A stretch of DNA of 64,000 nt from Arthrobacter terricola (GCF_004354015.1 NZ_SMRU01000002.1:124001-188000), one strand, 5' to 3'; shown: positions 25,970 through 35,404, counted from the stretch's first letter. Program-made: numbers and translations. The notes: generated from the sequence alone by a model not told the origin.

Positions 25970-27433
25970 ATGCGCAGAACATCGGCACGAGGCTCAGGCA
26001 CTGCCGGAGGAGAGCGCGTACTGATCCTGTCCGCAGGGGTAGGATCAGGACACAACAGCGCGGCGGCGGCGATACACCAGGCATGTGCCGCGCGCACTGA
26101 CATCGCCGAGGTGCAGGTGCTGGACGTGCTGCAGGTAAGTAGCGTGCTCTACCGCGCGCTGCTGGGGAAGGGATACTTCGTCCTGGTCGAGGGCTTACCC
26201 TGGCTGGTCGAGTGGGGTTACGACATCAGCAACCCGCCCTTCCGGCGCCGCGGCCCAATCGACCCCTGGACACGAGTGAACGCCAGTCCGGTCATCAGTG
26301 CGATCAAGAGGTTCCGACCGACCGCGATCGTGTGCACGCACTTCCTGCCCGCCCAGCTGTTGGCGTCGTTACTCCTCCGGGGCGTGGTTGACGCAAAAAC
26401 CGCTGTCGTGACGACGGACTATGACTTCCAGGGCCTGTGGCTCTCGGGCGCGTTCCACATGATCTTTGTGGCCAGGGAGGAAGGCAGGGTGGAGCTGACG
26501 GCGCTCGGCCTTCCTCCCGACCGAGTGAAGGCCACGGGCATCCCGATCAGCAAGCCGGTCGGTCCCGCGCCCGTGCGCGATCGTAATAAGCCACCGATGC
26601 TGCTGATCTCGGCGGGTGCGACCGGCGGGGACTATGCGTTCTCCGTGGTGCGTCAGACGATGCATATGCGCTCGGAATTCACGGCCACGGTCGTGTGCGG
26701 AAACAACGACGTGCTGCGGCAGCGCATCGAGAAGCTGGTGGCGACCGCCGGTGACCGCTACCGCGTGCTCGGCTTCACCACGGAGATGCCGCAGCTGCTG
26801 GGCCGCGCGGACCTGTTTGTCGGCAAGCCGGGCGGGCTTTCAGCGTCGGAGTGCATGGCTGCGGGGCTGCCCATGGTGCTTGTAAACCCCATCCCGGGGC
26901 AGGAGGTTCGCAACGGCGATTACCTGATGGAGCAGGGGGCGGCCGTCCGCTGCAACAGCCCCGCAACGATCGGCTGGAAGATCGATGAGGTGCTGCGCGA
27001 ACCCGGCCGGCTGCAGCGGATGCAGGAGGCCGCGCGGAGAACCGGCCGCCCTGACGCCGCGGCGGACGTCCTGAGCGGCCTGCTGGGCGGGCCGTCACGT
27101 CCGCTGGTCGTGACCCGCGCGGCGCAAAGGACAGTTCTCGCCGCGAGCGAGCAGCGTTTCGTTGCGACCGATCTCACAGGGCCCTCGTCGCTGGTCCGCC
27201 TGGTTGACCGGGCGACGGACAGCACCGTAGCGCTGCTGCAAGCCGAGGAGCTTTCCGACCTGCAGAAACGGTACGCGACCCCGGACAGTCGCCTGGTGCT
27301 GCGGCGCGGCCAAGCGCCTCTTTTGCTCGGCTGGGAGGAACGGCGGTTGCTTCGCGCCCTGCTGCGGGGCGACACCGCGCTGCCCGTCCGCGCTGTGGGG
27401 CCATCGGCACCCTTTCGTCTCCCTCCCGGGTGA
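25970..27433 (+). CDS. MGDG-synthase-type glycosyltransferase (GT28-like)
   Basis: A 487-residue GT-B protein. The N-terminal domain has the diacylglycerol glucosyltransferase start VLILSAGVGSGHNSAAAAI and DPWTRVNASPVISAIKRFRPTAIVCTHF. The C-terminal domain has GYRVLGFTTEMPQLLGRADLFVGKPGG-type nucleotide-sugar binding residues and NPIPGQEVRNGDYL. About 100 residues beyond the usual end (from about 385) form an extra domain I do not recognise. It probably transfers a sugar to a lipid at the membrane. The GH3 gene ends 27 bases away, convergent. Confidence 0.85.
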   Translation: MRRTSARGSGTAGGERVLILSAGVGSGHNSAAAAIHQACAARTDIAEVQVLDVLQVSSVLYRALLGKGYFVLVEGLPWLVEWGYDISNPPFRRRGPIDPWTRVNASPVISAIKRFRPTAIVCTHFLPAQLLASLLLRGVVDAKTAVVTTDYDFQGLWLSGAFHMIFVAREEGRVELTALGLPPDRVKATGIPISKPVGPAPVRDRNKPPMLLISAGATGGDYAFSVVRQTMHMRSEFTATVVCGNNDVLRQRIEKLVATAGDRYRVLGFTTEMPQLLGRADLFVGKPGGLSASECMAAGLPMVLVNPIPGQEVRNGDYLMEQGAAVRCNSPATIGWKIDEVLREPGRLQRMQEAARRTGRPDAAADVLSGLLGGPSRPLVVTRAAQRTVLAASEQRFVATDLTGPSSLVRLVDRATDSTVALLQAEELSDLQKRYATPDSRLVLRRGQAPLLLGWEERRLLRALLRGDTALPVRAVGPSAPFRLPPG

Positions 27434-27459
27434 CCGGTGGGACGCGCCCCATATCGACC

Positions 27460-29715
27460 TCAGATCGGCTGGCGGTCCGAGACGCCTTCCTGGTCAATCA
27501 GTGGCTCCGGGCGCCACAACCGTCCCGCGTCCGCCCAGCCGACCGGGCTGTGTTGGCCGGCGACCAGGCCCCAGTCCCCCGCCCGCGGCGACCAGCGCCC
27601 CGTGGACGGATCGCGCTGCAGGATCGGCCCCGCATCCAAGGCAACCCGCACCGTCCTCTCCGCGCCGGGCTGCAGCGTCACCTTTTGGAAGCCCAGGAGC
27701 TGAGCGACCGGTCTGCGGATGGACACATCGGCAGCGTAGACCTGAACGACGGTCGAGCCCTCACGGCCGCCCGTATTGGTTACAAGCACATCCGCATAGC
27801 CGCCTGTGTCGTCGAACCTGTGGTCTAGAAGCCGATGCTCGATCCTCGTGTAGCCCAGGCCGAATCCGAACGGGAAAGCGGGCGCTCGTCCCTCGCCGTC
27901 GAGCCGACGTTGACCCCACTTGTCGTCATAGACGACGGACTTCGCCGCGGGGTCGAACGATGGCAGATGCGCGGCGTCCGTTGGCAGCACAAACGGCAGC
28001 CGCCCGCCGGGTTCCTCACTGCCGGTCAGCACGCTCGCGAGGGCGCGGCCGCCTTCCATCCCGCCATACCAGGCCAGGAGGAGTGCCGGCACCCGGCCTC
28101 GCCACGACTCCGTGAGGATCGCACTGCCGCTGATCAGCACGACGACGGTCCGGGGGTTTGCGGCCACGACCGCCTGGATGAGGCGCTCATCGCCGGGGCG
28201 CAGCTCAAGGGAGCTGCGGTCGCCGCCCCGGACGAAGCGCGACGCGAGGTGCGCGAGGCCGATGAGCACCCGACGGAGGGGCCCTGAGGCAAAGGCCCGA
28301 CCGAGGACGCCCACGTCCACGCCGCCAGTAACGACGGACTCACCTTCATCGTGCTGGTCCAGGCCGACGACGACGATCGCCGTCTCCGCGGCGGCTGCCA
28401 ACGCGGCCGCGGCGCGCTCGTTCCGACCGGAGCTGGTCGTGATCCGCACCCCGGGAAGCGCCTCACGCAGCCCCTGCAGCGGCGAGACCGTAGAGGGAGG
28501 CCGAACGCGTGACGAGCCATGATCGCCGAGGTTCGCTCGTGCCGCGAGTCGTCCGATCACCGCAAGATGTCCGGTGGTGGGAGCCAAGGGCAGTAGCGGC
28601 GCCGCGCCCACGGTTTCGTTCTTCAGCAGTACGATCGACTCCGCGGCGACCCGGTGGGCGAGAGCCCGGTGCGCCGGGGAGGCGATGACGGCGCGGGTAG
28701 GGGCCTCCATCTCCCGGGCCGCGGCATGCTGCACGCACGTGCGCAGGATCCGGCGTGCAGACTGCAGCACTGTCGCCCGGGCCAGGTCACCGTTACGCAG
28801 CGCGGCCGGCAGTTCACGGGCGCGCAGCAGTCGCAGCGGCATCTCTACGTCCATTCCTGCCTGCAGGCTGAGGAACGCGTCATGGGTGCCGAACACCCAG
28901 TCGCTCGTCACGAACCCGGAGAAGCCCCACTCCTGTCTCAACACGTCCGTGAGCAGGGCGCGATTGACGTCCATGTACTCGCCTCGCACCCGGTTGTAGG
29001 AACTCATTACAGAGTCCGCGCCGGCTTCCACGACCGCCCTGAAGTGGGGCAAGTACACCTCGTGCAGGGCGTGTTCGTCGACCGACACGTCGACCTCGAA
29101 GCGCTCGTTCTCCATCGAGTTGAGCGCGAAGTGCTTTACGCACGCCATCGCGTTCACGCGCACGCCCCGGGTGATGGCAGCTCCCATCCGGGCGGTCAGC
29201 ACCGGATCCTCCCCGTAGCACTCCTGAGCCCGACCCCACGCGGGGTGGCGAAGCAGGTTTACGCACACGGACGCGGAGTAGTTTGCTCCCCGAGCCCTGG
29301 TCTCTAGACCGATCGCAAGCCCGACCCGTTCCTCCAGCGACGGATCCCAGGTCGCGGCCCGCGCAATTGTCACAGGGAAGGCGGTGGAGGCGCCGATCAC
29401 GACGCCGCGACCACCGTCGCTGAAACGGATGCCCGGTATGCCCAACCGCGAGACCGCCCCGGCCACGAACGGCACCCTATTGAGCAGTATCGGGATGAGC
29501 GGGAGCAGCAGCCCGGGAGAGTCGCCGTCGAGCAGGCCGAGGATCTCCCCATCCGTCATCAGATCGATCAGTAGCTCCGCGGCCTCATCCGCGTCCAGCT
29601 CGCCCGCCCGGACTGCCCTGACCGCCTCGCCGTAGGCGCTGCTCTCCGCCGACATCGTGTCCGTCAAAGCCAGCCCTTGCGTTCGCGCTGCCCGTCGTCC
29701 CGCAGCAATCTTCAT
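27460..29715 (-). CDS. GH3-family beta-glycosidase
   Basis: A 751-residue glycoside hydrolase family 3 enzyme: N-terminal barrel with RFSDGGRGV, CYGEDP, KHFALNSMENER and the nucleophile Asp in FVTSDWVFG; a second alpha/beta domain from about residue 340; and a C-terminal fibronectin III-like part (VTNTGGREGSTVVQVYA). No signal peptide is visible, so it likely acts in the cytosol on imported glycosides or turned-over glycolipids. The convergent glycosyltransferase makes a make-and-break pair plausible but unproven. Confidence 0.9.
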   Translation of the reverse strand: MKIAAGRRAARTQGLALTDTMSAESSAYGEAVRAVRAGELDADEAAELLIDLMTDGEILGLLDGDSPGLLLPLIPILLNRVPFVAGAVSRLGIPGIRFSDGGRGVVIGASTAFPVTIARAATWDPSLEERVGLAIGLETRARGANYSASVCVNLLRHPAWGRAQECYGEDPVLTARMGAAITRGVRVNAMACVKHFALNSMENERFEVDVSVDEHALHEVYLPHFRAVVEAGADSVMSSYNRVRGEYMDVNRALLTDVLRQEWGFSGFVTSDWVFGTHDAFLSLQAGMDVEMPLRLLRARELPAALRNGDLARATVLQSARRILRTCVQHAAAREMEAPTRAVIASPAHRALAHRVAAESIVLLKNETVGAAPLLPLAPTTGHLAVIGRLAARANLGDHGSSRVRPPSTVSPLQGLREALPGVRITTSSGRNERAAAALAAAAETAIVVVGLDQHDEGESVVTGGVDVGVLGRAFASGPLRRVLIGLAHLASRFVRGGDRSSLELRPGDERLIQAVVAANPRTVVVLISGSAILTESWRGRVPALLLAWYGGMEGGRALASVLTGSEEPGGRLPFVLPTDAAHLPSFDPAAKSVVYDDKWGQRRLDGEGRAPAFPFGFGLGYTRIEHRLLDHRFDDTGGYADVLVTNTGGREGSTVVQVYAADVSIRRPVAQLLGFQKVTLQPGAERTVRVALDAGPILQRDPSTGRWSPRAGDWGLVAGQHSPVGWADAGRLWRPEPLIDQEGVSDRQPI

Positions 29716-29985
29716 ACACTAAAGCCCGCAGTAATCTTCATGCCTAAAGTCTGCACCCCGTGAGTCCGCGTTTGCGAAGCCGCCGGGAATCCCCCCGCTG
29801 GAGTCGCTTCCGACTCGCGCGGGGTTCCTCATCGCATCTCCATTAGCGGCGGCCAGTCGGTCAGCCTATACGACGCTCCCCCTGTTACCTGTCTTTCAGC
29901 GTTCGCCGGGCGTACGCTGAACACGTCCCCGGTACCGGACCGGCCCGGGTCCTTTGCCTCCGGATTCAACCAGTAAGGGATCACC

Positions 29986-30249
29986 ATGGAGATAAACCTC
30001 AGGGACCACTGGGACAGCCTCAGCCCCGAAACCCGGCAATGGCTCACCGAGAACCCCGGGTGCGTGGTTCTACCGCGCACGATCACGGAGACGATCCATC
30101 AGGAAACCGGAATCACCGCGGACTCGGACCAGCACGACCAGGCGCCGCTCTCCCCCGAAGACCTCGACTTCCTCCGGGCCCGGGCCGAAGCAACGCCCGC
30201 CCCGCCGGAGCACCGGTTCTTCGACACAATACAGCCCGGAGAAGGCTGA
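29986..30249 (+). CDS. Hypothetical protein, 87 residues
   Basis: An acidic, soluble-looking product (LRDHWDSLSPETRQWLTENPGC, then SPEDLDFLRARAEATP) with no membrane span or known motif. A GG-rich stretch sits upstream, and codon use has the strong third-position GC of its neighbours. The next gene begins about 30 bases later on the same strand. Confidence 0.6.
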   Translation: MEINLRDHWDSLSPETRQWLTENPGCVVLPRTITETIHQETGITADSDQHDQAPLSPEDLDFLRARAEATPAPPEHRFFDTIQPGEG

Positions 30250-30280
30250 AGCTGAGCGTCAAAGGACAAAAGAGTCCCCC

Positions 30281-30619
30281 ATGAATGCAGAACCACGGCC
30301 GGCACCGGAGCCTTCCCATCCGCCCGCACCGGGCGCGGGCCAGCCGGCAGGACGCCGGCCGATGGTCACGCGCGCCGGAATGGCCTGGACCGCCACCATA
30401 GCCGCCCTCGTGCTCCTGATCCTGCTCATCGCGTTCATCGTGCAGAACCAGGACGCCGCCAGGGTCAGGTTCTTCGGCCTGGACGGGACGATCTCCCTGG
30501 GCATTGCCCTGCTCATCGCCGCGGTCGGAGGCGGGGCCCTGGTCGCCGTAGCCGGTGCAGTACGCATCATCCAACTCAGATCACGCAACCGCCGCACACC
30601 AACGACGCCAGGGCCCTGA
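30281..30619 (+). CDS. LapA-domain (DUF1049) membrane protein
   Basis: A 112-residue protein with a Pro-rich cytoplasmic N-terminus, two hydrophobic helices (about 34-54 and 70-95) and the LapA hallmark IAFIVQNQDAARVRFFGLDGTISLG between them. LapA proteins are small inner-membrane proteins linked in other bacteria to lipopolysaccharide assembly; in Actinobacteria the role is unclear. A close paralogue with a stop codon lies at 42566-42958. Confidence 0.85.
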   Translation: MNAEPRPAPEPSHPPAPGAGQPAGRRPMVTRAGMAWTATIAALVLLILLIAFIVQNQDAARVRFFGLDGTISLGIALLIAAVGGGALVAVAGAVRIIQLRSRNRRTPTTPGP

Positions 30620-30825
30620 CACCACACAGACCACCGAAGGGCTGCCTTCCCGCCGCGGCCAGGCCTGGACGGTATCAGCGCTTTCGGGCCGCATCCGACC
30701 GGCCGGGCGTTGCTAGCGGAGCCCGGAACTGCCTCCAATCGCTTCGGAAACGATGACTCTAAGCGGCAACTCTAAACTGACCGGAGACGGCAAAACTGAT
30801 TGACCGTTCGGGCGAGTTCTAGTGA

Positions 30826-32758
30826 TCGTTGCAACGCCCCCGAATAATCGGGAGTCGCAACACCCATGGAATCACCATCGAAAAATAGTCTCTCCTTAAG
30901 GAAAAAATCTCCTTTTACGGAAGAACCGGCGTCGAGCGCCGGGGAACCTGGGAAGCGTTCCCAGCAGTCCCACACCCGTGCGCAAAGACAGGATTTCCTT
31001 TCCGCCGTTGCGCGGCTGGGAACTGTCGCCGAGGCGGCTCAGGAGCTCGGCATCAACAGGAGTACCTGCCAGAAGTGGGCGAACGCCGCCGGGATCAGGC
31101 CGCAGCGCCAGTATGGCCAGGCGGACAAGGACCACTTCTATGCCGTTCTGGACCGGATGGGCACCATCACCGCGGCCGCCCAGGAGCTGGGATTGAACAT
31201 CAGCACCGCGCATAACTGGGCCGGCAAGGTCAATCTTGCCTGGAGAAAACCACGGGCCATAGGAACTGTGATGACTGATCCGGCGCGACGCCACTCAACG
31301 GAGGTGATTGAGGAATTCCTGGGTCTGCTGCGCGAAGTCGGCAACGTCAGCGCGGCAGCCCGGCAACTGGGCCTGAACCACTCCACCTGCCACAACTGGG
31401 CCAAGGCCGCCGGCCTGGTCTCCGTCGGTACGCGAGGCCCATCGGCGAAACAGATTCACTACCTGCGCCTGCGCCAGGAAGGAACCGGCCGGAGGGACGC
31501 CGCCCTCGCCGTCGGCGCCAGCAAACAGAGCTCCTACGTGTGGGACCGGCAACAGGCTGCAAAGGACACGGCCGCGGCCCAAGGTCATGCCGTGGATCTG
31601 CCGTATAAACAGGAAGTGAGAACTACATTCGCGGAACCTTCGGCCCCTGCAGCGGCACCAGAGCTGACGGCAGCGGCGGTTCCGGAACTGCCAGCCTCAC
31701 TGAGGGAGCCGGTACCCGCACCGGTGGCGTTGGAAGCTCTGGAACAGCCCATCAGCGCCCGCTATGTTTCCTTGTCAGAGCGGGAGAGAATCGCGGACCT
31801 GCACTCCCACGGGACCTCAATGAAGGCGATCGGCAGGGCACTGGGCCGGTCCGTGGGCACCATCAGCCGGGAGATCAAACGCAACAGCCACCCGGTGCTG
31901 GGCTACCGGCCTTACGGTGCTCACCGGGCCGCTGCAGCCCGGGCACGGCCGAAGGACAGTAAGCTGGCAGAACCCGGGGAACTGCACGACTACGTGAAGA
32001 CCAAGCTCCTCACACGCTGGTCCCCGGAACAGATTTCAAAGCTGCTGATCAAGGAATTCCCCGATGACGAGCAGATGCGCTTGAGCCCCGAAACGATCTA
32101 CCAGGCCCTCTACTTCCAGGCCAGAGGCGGACTCAAACGCGAGGTCAAAGAGGCCCTGCGCAGCGGCCGGACACGCCGCAAGCAGCACAAGAATCCCGAA
32201 GAACGCACCAGCCGGTTCCGTGACCCGATGATCAACATTTCCGAACGCCCCGCCGAGATCGAAGACCGCGCCGTCCCAGGCCATTGGGAAGGGGACTTGG
32301 TGACCGGAGCCTACAATCAGTCGGCGATCGCCACCCTGGTCGAACGCACCACGCGCTACGTGATGCTGGTGCACCTGCCGGTGGACCATACCGCCGAGTC
32401 GGTCCGCGACGGGCTGATCAAGACCATGGGGACACTGCCGGCGCACCTGCGAGGATCCCTGACCTGGGACCAAGGCGCCGAAATGGCCAAGCACAAGGCC
32501 TTCAGCATCGCGACCGACATGGACGTCTACTTCTGCGACCCCGCCAGCCCCAGGCAACGCGGATCCAACGAGAACACGAACGGGCTGCTGCGCCAGTACT
32601 TCCCGAAAGGAACCGACCTGAACGCCTACGGGCCCGAGGACCTCGAGCACGTCGCCCAGGAACTCAACGCACGACCACGCAAAACACTCGACTGGGACAC
32701 GCCAGCCGAGCGTCTACGTGATTTACTGATAGCCAGCTAAGCACGGGTGTTGCAACGA
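30826..32758 (+). mobile_element. IS30-family insertion sequence
   Basis: A complete transposase gene is bracketed by inverted ends: TCGTTGCAACGCCC at 30826 and the complement of GGGTGTTGCAACGA ending at 32758 (10 bases TCGTTGCAAC match exactly, then partly). The element lies wholly inside the IS21 element. A related copy of the end (GTCGCAACACCC) occurs just inside the left end near 30850. No clear short target duplication is seen. Confidence 0.7.
30866..32740 (+). CDS. IS30-family transposase with extra N-terminal helix-turn-helix repeats
   Basis: A 624-residue transposase, much longer than the roughly 340-400 usual for IS30. Residues about 45-240 hold three to four repeats of one helix-turn-helix unit (TVAEAAQELGINRSTCQKWA, TITAAAQELGLNISTAHNWA, NVSAAARQLGLNHSTCHNWA). 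The normal IS30 part begins near residue 295 (RYVSLSERERIADLHSHGTS) with SREIKRNS. Catalytic residues are the Asp in HWEGDLV, the Asp in LTWDQGAEM and the Glu in RGSNENTNG. The coding frame is intact, so it may be active. Confidence 0.92.
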   Translation: MESPSKNSLSLRKKSPFTEEPASSAGEPGKRSQQSHTRAQRQDFLSAVARLGTVAEAAQELGINRSTCQKWANAAGIRPQRQYGQADKDHFYAVLDRMGTITAAAQELGLNISTAHNWAGKVNLAWRKPRAIGTVMTDPARRHSTEVIEEFLGLLREVGNVSAAARQLGLNHSTCHNWAKAAGLVSVGTRGPSAKQIHYLRLRQEGTGRRDAALAVGASKQSSYVWDRQQAAKDTAAAQGHAVDLPYKQEVRTTFAEPSAPAAAPELTAAAVPELPASLREPVPAPVALEALEQPISARYVSLSERERIADLHSHGTSMKAIGRALGRSVGTISREIKRNSHPVLGYRPYGAHRAAAARARPKDSKLAEPGELHDYVKTKLLTRWSPEQISKLLIKEFPDDEQMRLSPETIYQALYFQARGGLKREVKEALRSGRTRRKQHKNPEERTSRFRDPMINISERPAEIEDRAVPGHWEGDLVTGAYNQSAIATLVERTTRYVMLVHLPVDHTAESVRDGLIKTMGTLPAHLRGSLTWDQGAEMAKHKAFSIATDMDVYFCDPASPRQRGSNENTNGLLRQYFPKGTDLNAYGPEDLEHVAQELNARPRKTLDWDTPAERLRDLLIAS

Positions 32759-32842
32759 CCCCTGGAATTCAAGCAGTAGGCCATGGTGTGTGGCTTGGCG
32801 TGCTGGGATTCCCCTTGTCCATTCCCCGTGTCGTTACGAGGA

Positions 32843-32914
32843 GAGCCCCTTCCTTCCGCGGTGAAATGGCGATGCCAATCGTGTATTTCACCCGTTGCGG
32901 GAAGGAAGGGGCTC
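32843..32914 (+). repeat. Long hairpin just upstream of istA
   Basis: A perfect 15-bp inverted repeat (GAGCCCCTTCCTTCC at 32843-32857 and its complement at 32900-32914) with a nested 8-bp pair (GGTGAAAT at 32860 and ATTTCACC at 32885). The right arm holds the purine-rich ribosome site of istA, so RNA folding would hide it. It probably limits transposase made from outside transcripts. Confidence 0.75.
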
Positions 32915-32917
32915 GTT

Positions 32918-34480
32918 ATGAAGTCTCCAGGAGAGTTCATGGAAATTTTAGCTGCTTACGATTTGACCCGGTCCTACCGGGATGCCGCGAAGATCTGCGG
33001 CGTTTCACACAATACGGTGCGCTCTTATGTGAAGGCCCGTCAGGAAGGCGCGCAGGCGCCGGTGGCCCGGCAACGCGGCCGGATGACCGACCCGTTCCTG
33101 CCGCAGATGATCTCCTGGGTCGAGCAGTCCCGTGGGAAGATCCGCGGTGATGTCGTGCATGAGAAGCTCCTCGCTCTGGGGTTCACCGGGTGTGAGCGGA
33201 CAACCAGGACAACGCTGGCTGAACTGAAGGCCAAATACCGGGCCCGGAACGTGCGCGTGCACCGGCCCTGGACGCCGGAGCCAGGGCTCTGGCTCCAGTT
33301 CGACTACGGGGATGGCCCCGTCGTTGACGGTGTGAAGACCGTGTTGTTCGTCGCTTGGCTGGCCTTCTCGCGGTTCCGGATCGTGATCGCCTTGCGGGAC
33401 AAGACGATGCCGAGCGTCTTCGCCGCCCTGGACCGGACGTTTAGGCTGATCGGCGGGATCCCGACCTACATTTTGACTGACAACGAGAAGACGGTCACGA
33501 TCGAGCACGCCGCCGGAATCCCCGTTCGGAACGCGCAGATCGTGGCGTTTTCCAGGCACTATTCGACGTCCATGCAGACGTGCATTCCGGCCGACCCGGC
33601 CTCGAAGGGCGGGGTGGAGAACGCGGTCAAGATCGCCAAAGCCGACCTCGTCCCCAAAGAGACGAACCTGCTGCCCGAGTACCGGTCCTTCGCCGAGCTG
33701 GAAGCCGCGTGTGAGGCGTTCATGGAGGAGGTGAACTCGCGGGTTCACCGGGCCACTCTGGAGATCCCGAAGGACATGCTCCGCGTTCTCGAACGTCCCC
33801 GGCTGCACCCGGTCCCGGAAACCCCCGTGACGGCCAGTTTCGGCCACACCCGCCAGGTCCCGCCAAACACGCCCATGATCACCTTCGAACAGTCCCGGTA
33901 CTCCGTCCCGCACACCCTGATGGGTGAGATGGTCTGGGTGCGCGGCACCGAGACCGAGGTCGTCATCGTCCACGTCGGCGACGCCGGCCCGGTGGAGGTC
34001 GCCCGCCACAAGGACACCCTTCCCGGCACCCCGGCGATCATCGACGCCCATTTCCCGCCGGCCCCGTCCGGTGCCCTCGAACGGGTCATCCGCCCCACCA
34101 ACAAGGCCGAGGAAGAGTTCCTGGCCCTCGGCGCCGCGCTCTGGCTCAAGGAAGCCGCCGATGCCGGAACCCAGAAGATCCGGCACAAAATGGAACGCGC
34201 CGTCACCCTCGCGAAGGTCCTGGGCACCGACGAGGTCGACAAGGGCCTCGGTTCCGCCGCGGCGCATCATCGCTTCACCCACGAGGACCTGTGCTCCATC
34301 GTCAATACCGCCGGCGGCACAGGCCACACCACCCGCGCCACCCGCACCGTCACCGACCAAGGCCAATGGTTGAGCCAGGGCACCGGCTCCTGGGCGAATT
34401 TCGGCACGACACCCACGACCGCCCCGACCACCGATCCAGTCGTTGACGGCGATTTTGAAGGAGCCCTCGATGAGCGCTGA
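32918..34480 (+). CDS. istA: IS21-family transposase IstA
   Basis: A 520-residue DDE transposase. The ATG at 32918 follows GGAAGG and the product starts with a helix-turn-helix (YDLTRSYRDAAKICGVSHNTVRSYVKA). Catalytic Asp in WLQFDYGDGP, Asp in YILTDNEKTV and Glu in KGGVENAVKIA are present. The end overlaps istB. Intact frame, so possibly functional, although its promoter side is now separated from the left IS end by the IS30 insertion. Confidence 0.93.
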   Translation: MKSPGEFMEILAAYDLTRSYRDAAKICGVSHNTVRSYVKARQEGAQAPVARQRGRMTDPFLPQMISWVEQSRGKIRGDVVHEKLLALGFTGCERTTRTTLAELKAKYRARNVRVHRPWTPEPGLWLQFDYGDGPVVDGVKTVLFVAWLAFSRFRIVIALRDKTMPSVFAALDRTFRLIGGIPTYILTDNEKTVTIEHAAGIPVRNAQIVAFSRHYSTSMQTCIPADPASKGGVENAVKIAKADLVPKETNLLPEYRSFAELEAACEAFMEEVNSRVHRATLEIPKDMLRVLERPRLHPVPETPVTASFGHTRQVPPNTPMITFEQSRYSVPHTLMGEMVWVRGTETEVVIVHVGDAGPVEVARHKDTLPGTPAIIDAHFPPAPSGALERVIRPTNKAEEEFLALGAALWLKEAADAGTQKIRHKMERAVTLAKVLGTDEVDKGLGSAAAHHRFTHEDLCSIVNTAGGTGHTTRATRTVTDQGQWLSQGTGSWANFGTTPTTAPTTDPVVDGDFEGALDER

Positions 34481-35258
34481 CACCATGTCCCCGCCCCTGA
34501 CCGACGCGGCGGTGGAGCAGGTGATCGCGCTTATGCGCACGACCCGGATGCCGCACGCCCGCGCGGTCGTCGCCGATGTCCTGGCCACCGCGAAAGCTCA
34601 GCGCTGGGACCCCACCGAGGTCGTCCGTGTCCTGCTCGAAGCCGAAGCCACCGGTCGGAACGCCTCGATGCTGGCCACGCGGCGCAAACGCGCAGGTTTC
34701 CCCTCCGGGAAGACCTTCGATGTCTGGGACGAGGCTCTGTCCACCCTCCCGGCCGCAACGACATCGTTCCTGCGCACCCTGGAATGGGTGCGGCGGCGGG
34801 AGAACCTGATCGCCTGCGGGCCCTCCGGCACCGGCAAAACCCTGCTGCTGGAGTCCTTGGGCCAGCAGGCCATCGACCAGGGCATGTCCGTGTCCTGGCT
34901 GAGCATGGAAGACCTCGGCGCCCTCGTGCGCCGGCACCGCATCGATGACAGCGTCAACAAAGCCATCACCCGGGCTACCAGCGTGGATCTGATTTGCGTT
35001 GATGACATCGGCCTGCTGCCGGTTTCCGCGGACTCGACCGAGGGCTTCTACCGCGTCGTTGAGGCCTCCTACGAGAAACGGTCCCTGGCGATCAGCTCGA
35101 ACATCCACCCCTCCGGGTTCGATGAGCTCATGCCCAAAACCATCGCCACCGCGACCGTGGACCGGCTTCTCCACCACGCCCACCTCTGCCAGACCAGCGG
35201 CGAGTCCGTCAGGCTAATGCAAGCCCAGAACGGGAAAGGAACCCGCCCCATGAACTAA
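34470..35258 (+). CDS. istB: IS21-family helper ATPase IstB
   Basis: A 262-residue AAA+ ATPase with Walker A GPSGTGKT, Walker B LICVDDIG and a DnaC-like core. It assists target selection and strand transfer by IstA. The ATG lies inside the end of istA, the usual coupling in IS21 elements. Confidence 0.93.
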   Translation: MSADTMSPPLTDAAVEQVIALMRTTRMPHARAVVADVLATAKAQRWDPTEVVRVLLEAEATGRNASMLATRRKRAGFPSGKTFDVWDEALSTLPAATTSFLRTLEWVRRRENLIACGPSGTGKTLLLESLGQQAIDQGMSVSWLSMEDLGALVRRHRIDDSVNKAITRATSVDLICVDDIGLLPVSADSTEGFYRVVEASYEKRSLAISSNIHPSGFDELMPKTIATATVDRLLHHAHLCQTSGESVRLMQAQNGKGTRPMN

Positions 35259-35322
35259 CCCAAAAACTGGTCAGGCGCCCTGAAACCCGGCATGCCCGGG
35301 GCGCCTGACCCTGTCCAAAAAT

Positions 35323-35404
35323 ACTTGCCGCGACCGGTCAATCACCTGCCGCCAGCGGTCAAACCAACATGCCGCGCCCGGTCATTTCTAAGTTGCCGTT
35401 GACA
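35323..35404 (+). repeat. Right terminal repeats of the IS21 element
   Basis: Three imperfect copies of an 18-base unit (ACTTGCCGCGACCGGTCA at 35323, ACCTGCCGCCAGCGGTCA at 35344, ACATGCCGCGCCCGGTCA at 35367), then AGTTGCCGTTGACA at 35391-35404. Spacing is 21 and 23 bases. Multiple end repeats are the known transposase binding sites of IS21 elements. Confidence 0.8.

Larger units (their letters stand above)
30754..35404 (+). mobile_element. IS21-family insertion sequence, interrupted by an IS30 element
   Basis: The right end (35323-35404) carries spaced copies of a TGCCG...CGGTCA motif and ends TTGCCGTTGACA. The mirror of these, GCGGCAACTCTAAACTGACC and GGCAAAACTGATTGACCG, occurs at about 30763-30810, before the IS30 element. 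The istA and istB genes lie between the IS30 element and the right end. So the left terminal repeats are cut off from istA by the inserted IS30 element. No target duplication is evident at the outer ends, so the exact left boundary is uncertain by a few bases. Confidence 0.7.

Noticed and set aside
35323..35404. Possible CRISPR-like direct repeats
   Set aside because: Only three imperfect 18-base units with 3-5 base gaps; they match IS21 terminal repeats, not a repeat-spacer array.
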